In this document: positions 61,533 to 64,000 of the stretch, piece after piece | Position numbering within the stretch: the first letter of the stretch is position 1 | Layout: every line of letters starts with the position of its first letter | Source: CALBTQ01 sp036725605 | Lineage (GTDB): Bacteria; Lernaellota; Lernaellaia; Lernaellales; Lernaellaceae | Direction of reading: 5' to 3' | Length of the DNA: 64,000 bases | Assembly: GCA_036725605.1 (NCBI GenBank) | Contig: DAIMDW010000017.1 | Span: forward strand, 62,001-126,000 | Notes under the pieces: model-generated | What the model saw: only the letters and a program-made list of their open reading frames with translations | Databases searched by the model: none | What the model was told of the DNA's origin: nothing | Made by a program: the position numbers and the translations under genes

Positions 61533-62288
61533 GTGCTGGCGGGATTCCTGAGCTCGGTGCCTTATTGGATCTGGTCGCTGCTGACCGTCGCGGCGATCAT
61601 CCACTATTTCCGCACCCGGCCCGACGGCTACTGGATCTGGATCGTCATCTTCCTCGGCCCGCTGGGCGCGATCGCTTATTTCGTCGTCAACGTGATTCTG
61701 CCGCTGAGCGGCGGAGGCGGCGCGGCGCTGGAAGGCAAGGTCTCGCTGACCCTCGACGAGCGGCGGCGCGTGCGCGAACTCGAACATAAAATCGAAGACA
61801 ACCCGCTGCCCTACGATTACGCGCAACTGGGCGAACTGCTTTATAAGCGCGGCGACTACGCCAAGGCCGAGCCGATCCTGCGCCAGGCGGTGGCGAAAAT
61901 CGACGATGAAATCGAGCCGCAATACTGGCTGGCGCTGACCCTCGACCGTCTGGGCAAGGCCGAGGAAGCGGCGCAGTTGCTCGCCCCGATCATCCGCCGC
62001 GACGCGCGCTACAAATTCGGCGAAGCCTATCTCGCCTATGCCCGCGCCCTGGAGCACGCCGGACAACGCGACCAGGCGATGGAGGCGTACAAACAGGTGC
62101 TCGGCCAATCGACCTTCACCGAGGCGCGCGTGCGCTACGGCCTGCTGCTGGCCGCCGCCGGCGACGCGACCGCCGCGCGCGAACAACTGCAGACCGCCGT
62201 GCGCGAGAGCCGCGACCTGCCGCGCTACAACCTGCGCACCGCCCGACCGTTCCTGCGCGCCGCGCGTCAATGGCTGCGCGCGAATTGA
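61533..62288 (+). CDS. membrane-anchored TPR protein
   Basis: 251 residues. Two N-terminal transmembrane segments (VPYWIWSLLTVAAIIHYF and YWIWIVIFLGPLGAIAYFVV) precede a TPR domain from about residue 85 (YAQLGELLYKRGDYAKAEPILRQAV, PQYWLALTLDRLGKAEEAAQLL, EAYLAYARALEHAGQRDQAMEAYKQVL). The N-terminal half recalls the phospholipase D-like membrane anchor (PLDc_N). Start GTG 61533 with AAGGAG six bases upstream. Probably a scaffold; function unknown. Confidence 0.75.
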   Translation: MLAGFLSSVPYWIWSLLTVAAIIHYFRTRPDGYWIWIVIFLGPLGAIAYFVVNVILPLSGGGGAALEGKVSLTLDERRRVRELEHKIEDNPLPYDYAQLGELLYKRGDYAKAEPILRQAVAKIDDEIEPQYWLALTLDRLGKAEEAAQLLAPIIRRDARYKFGEAYLAYARALEHAGQRDQAMEAYKQVLGQSTFTEARVRYGLLLAAAGDATAAREQLQTAVRESRDLPRYNLRTARPFLRAARQWLRAN

Positions 62289-62333
62289 TCGGCCCGCTTT
62301 GACCTGCGTCCTCACCTGTGCTTTCTTGGTGTT

Positions 62334-63557
62334 ATGAAGATCGCGTACTTGATCCATCAGGACGTGCGCGGCATCCACGGCGGAGCGGAAGTGTACGCCC
62401 GGCATCTGGCCGAGGCGGCCGCGCAACAAGGCCACGACGTGCTGCTGATCGCCCGGGGCGACGGACACGGCGAGCGCGTGCATCGCGCGAGTGAAAACGG
62501 AGTCGATTACGCCGTTCTCGACGCCGCCTCGCTGCCCAAACCCGGCGCGCTGATCCGTCTGCGCGAAACCTACGACAATCCCCGCGCCTATGAACTGCTG
62601 AAAAAAATTCTGGCCGCTTTCGCCCCCGATCATCTACACGTGCATCACCTGTTGTTGACCAGCGCGCGCATCGTCGAGTGGGCGGCGGCCCGTAAGATTC
62701 CGGTGACCGGCACGCTGCACGATTATTGGGGCTTTTGTCACCGCGTCACCTGGACCGATCCGCGGCAGAACGAATGCCCCGGCCCCGACGGCGGCCTCAA
62801 CTGCCGGCGCTGCGGCAAGGAAATGTACAACCGCTGGCCGGGCCGGATGCTGCAACCGGCGCACGCGGCGGCGTTCGTGCATCGCAATCGCCTGCTGCGT
62901 CATGCCTATCGCCTGATGAACGCGGTCTATGCGCCCAGCCGCACGCTGCTGGAGGCCCATCGGCAACAGGGCTTCGCCGAGGTCAATCTGCAGTATCGTC
63001 CCTACGGTCTGCCGCCGGCGGAGCCGTTGCCGCGCGAACGCGGCGCCGGACCGCTGGTCGTCGGGTACGTGGGTCGGCTCGCCGAGGAAAAGGGCGTCGA
63101 GACGCTGATCGAAGCGGCCAAAAACGGCAAGGGCTTCATGGTGCGCGTGCACGGCAAGGGCGTGAAGGGCTACAAAGATTACCTGCGCCGCCTGGCCGCC
63201 GAAGCGCCCGTGGAATTCGCCGGGGCGTTCGCGCACGAGCAACTCGACGACATCCTGCGCGGCATCGACGTGCTGGCCGTGCCCAGTCGCTGGCGCGAAA
63301 ACCTGCCGCTGGTCGTGCTCGAAGCGGCCGCGCGCGGCGTGCCGGTGCTGGTCGCGAACATCGGCGGGCTGCGCGAAACGATCGAGTTGTGCGGCGCGAC
63401 CGCCCTGCCGCCCGGCGACGTCGATGCCTGGGAGACGGCGTTGTCGCAACTGGCCGCTCACGAGCACGCCTTGCGCAAGATGGCCCAACGGGTTCATTAT
63501 GACTTTAACATTATGGACGATGTGCAAATCCACCTGGCAGGGGGCAAAGGTGAGTAA
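62334..63557 (+). CDS. GT4 family glycosyltransferase
   Basis: 407 residues. IAYLIHQDVRGIHGGAEVYARHLAEAA, TGTLHDYWGFCHRVTW with a Cys-rich insert (ECPGPDGGLNCRRCGKEMY), VGYVGRLAEEKGVETLIEAA and WRENLPLVVLEAAARGVPVLVANIGGLRE are GT4 features. It may belong to a second glycan set that continues past the window. Overlaps the next gene by eight bases. Confidence 0.87.
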   Translation: MKIAYLIHQDVRGIHGGAEVYARHLAEAAAQQGHDVLLIARGDGHGERVHRASENGVDYAVLDAASLPKPGALIRLRETYDNPRAYELLKKILAAFAPDHLHVHHLLLTSARIVEWAAARKIPVTGTLHDYWGFCHRVTWTDPRQNECPGPDGGLNCRRCGKEMYNRWPGRMLQPAHAAAFVHRNRLLRHAYRLMNAVYAPSRTLLEAHRQQGFAEVNLQYRPYGLPPAEPLPRERGAGPLVVGYVGRLAEEKGVETLIEAAKNGKGFMVRVHGKGVKGYKDYLRRLAAEAPVEFAGAFAHEQLDDILRGIDVLAVPSRWRENLPLVVLEAAARGVPVLVANIGGLRETIELCGATALPPGDVDAWETALSQLAAHEHALRKMAQRVHYDFNIMDDVQIHLAGGKGE

Positions 63558-64000
63558 AAAGTATACCGTCGCCATCCCCGTGCGTGACGGGGCGGCCACC
63601 GTGGGCGAAGTGTTAAAAGCGGCCGCGGCGCAAAAACCGGCGCCGGCGAAAATCCTGGTCTGCGACGACGGCAGCCTCGACGACTCGGCCTGCATCTCCT
63701 GCAATTCCGGCGCGAAGGTCATTTTCAATGAACGCTCGTGCGGCGTGGCCGGCGCGCGCAACGCTCTGTTCAAAACCAGCAAGACGGAGATCATCGTTTT
63801 CTTCGACGCCGACGCCATTCCCCGCCCGGGTTGCGTCGCCGCGTTGTTGGCGCCCTTTGCCGACGCCGACGTCGGCGCGGTCGGCGGCCGGGGCGTGGAA
63901 GTGGGTGACGCAACCTTCGCCGATCGCTGGCGGGCGCGGCACACGCCGCAATCGCACGGCGAAGAACGCATCGACGACAACTGGATGGTCATGGGTTTGT
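63550..64000 (+). CDS. GT2 family glycosyltransferase, partial (cut by window end)
   Basis: 150 residues of an open frame that runs off the window. It starts GTG 63550, inside the end of the upstream GT4, with GGGGGC before it. TVAIPVRDGAATVGEVLKAA, KILVCDDGSLDD, GVAGARNALF and IIVFFDADAIPRPG (DxD) are GT-A glycosyltransferase blocks. The C-terminal part is missing, so nothing more can be said about its acceptor. Confidence 0.85.
   Translation, partial: MSKKYTVAIPVRDGAATVGEVLKAAAAQKPAPAKILVCDDGSLDDSACISCNSGAKVIFNERSCGVAGARNALFKTSKTEIIVFFDADAIPRPGCVAALLAPFADADVGAVGGRGVEVGDATFADRWRARHTPQSHGEERIDDNWMVMGL

Overview
The window is GC-rich DNA with dense, short-gapped genes from a Gram-negative bacterium. 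Evidence for an outer membrane is a predicted beta-barrel protein, a LolA-type protein, many Sec/SPII lipoproteins and a Wzx/O-antigen-ligase type glycan cluster. Lipoproteins whose lipidated Cys is followed by a long run of Asp, together with DUF4388, RtcB, FolE2 and cobalamin-dependent MetH, suggest an uncultivated lineage near the former Deltaproteobacteria (Myxococcota/Desulfobacterota/Lernaellota-like). That placement is an inference and was not tested. No rRNA, tRNA, CRISPR array or complete insertion sequence was seen.

Layout. 1-5.6 kb (minus strand): a small zinc-ribbon-like protein, an archaeal-type (type II) GAPDH, two tandem paralogous Asp-rich lipoproteins and an Asp-tailed glycerophosphodiesterase. 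5.8-12.2 kb (plus): a one-carbon/methionine operon of folD, metH, a homocysteine methyltransferase-MTHFR fusion and a rubredoxin. 12.3-18 kb: an FG-GAP propeller with an Asp/GCGC tail, folE2, a DUF1232 protein, a split purH (two genes) and panB. 18.4-21.6 kb: a GlyA-GcvT fusion. 21.6-22.0 kb: a repeat-rich intergenic patch. 22-42 kb: envelope and housekeeping genes (LolA-like protein plus beta-barrel, DUF4388/TPR protein, glycoside hydrolase, DUF72, several lipoproteins, rtcB, thioesterase, rsgA, DivIVA-like, YggU, gluzincin peptidase, TlpA-like lipoprotein). 42.3-58.0 kb: one translationally coupled 14-gene operon for a lipid-linked glycan (glycosyltransferases, flippase, ligase/polymerase, initiating sugar transferase fused to a GT4, aminotransferase, GNAT, methyltransferases, radical SAM/SPASM). 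58.1-61.5 kb: EIIA-like, P-II-like and two CPA-type antiporters. 61.5-64 kb: a TPR protein and two more glycosyltransferases, the last cut by the window end.

How genes fit together. FolD, MetH, the Hcy-MT/MTHFR fusion, GlyA-GcvT, the AICAR transformylase and PanB all make or use methylene-, methyl- or formyl-THF, so 5.8-21.6 kb is largely a folate one-carbon neighbourhood. The glycan operon has an initiating transferase, extension enzymes, a Wzx-like flippase and a Wzy/WaaL-like protein, enough for a surface glycan.

Most notable signals: (1) a mirrored Asp-tract/Cys architecture, with CG-D(n) at the mature N terminus of four lipoproteins and an identical N-D7-GCGC C terminus on two Sec-exported proteins without a lipobox, suggesting an undescribed C-terminal anchoring signal; (2) a dispersed 97-bp repeat with terminal inverted repeats in three copies; (3) a GlyA/degenerate-GcvT/GcvT triple fusion; (4) an EIIA/P-II/antiporter-pair module; (5) an alpha/beta-hydrolase lipoprotein lacking its nucleophilic Ser.
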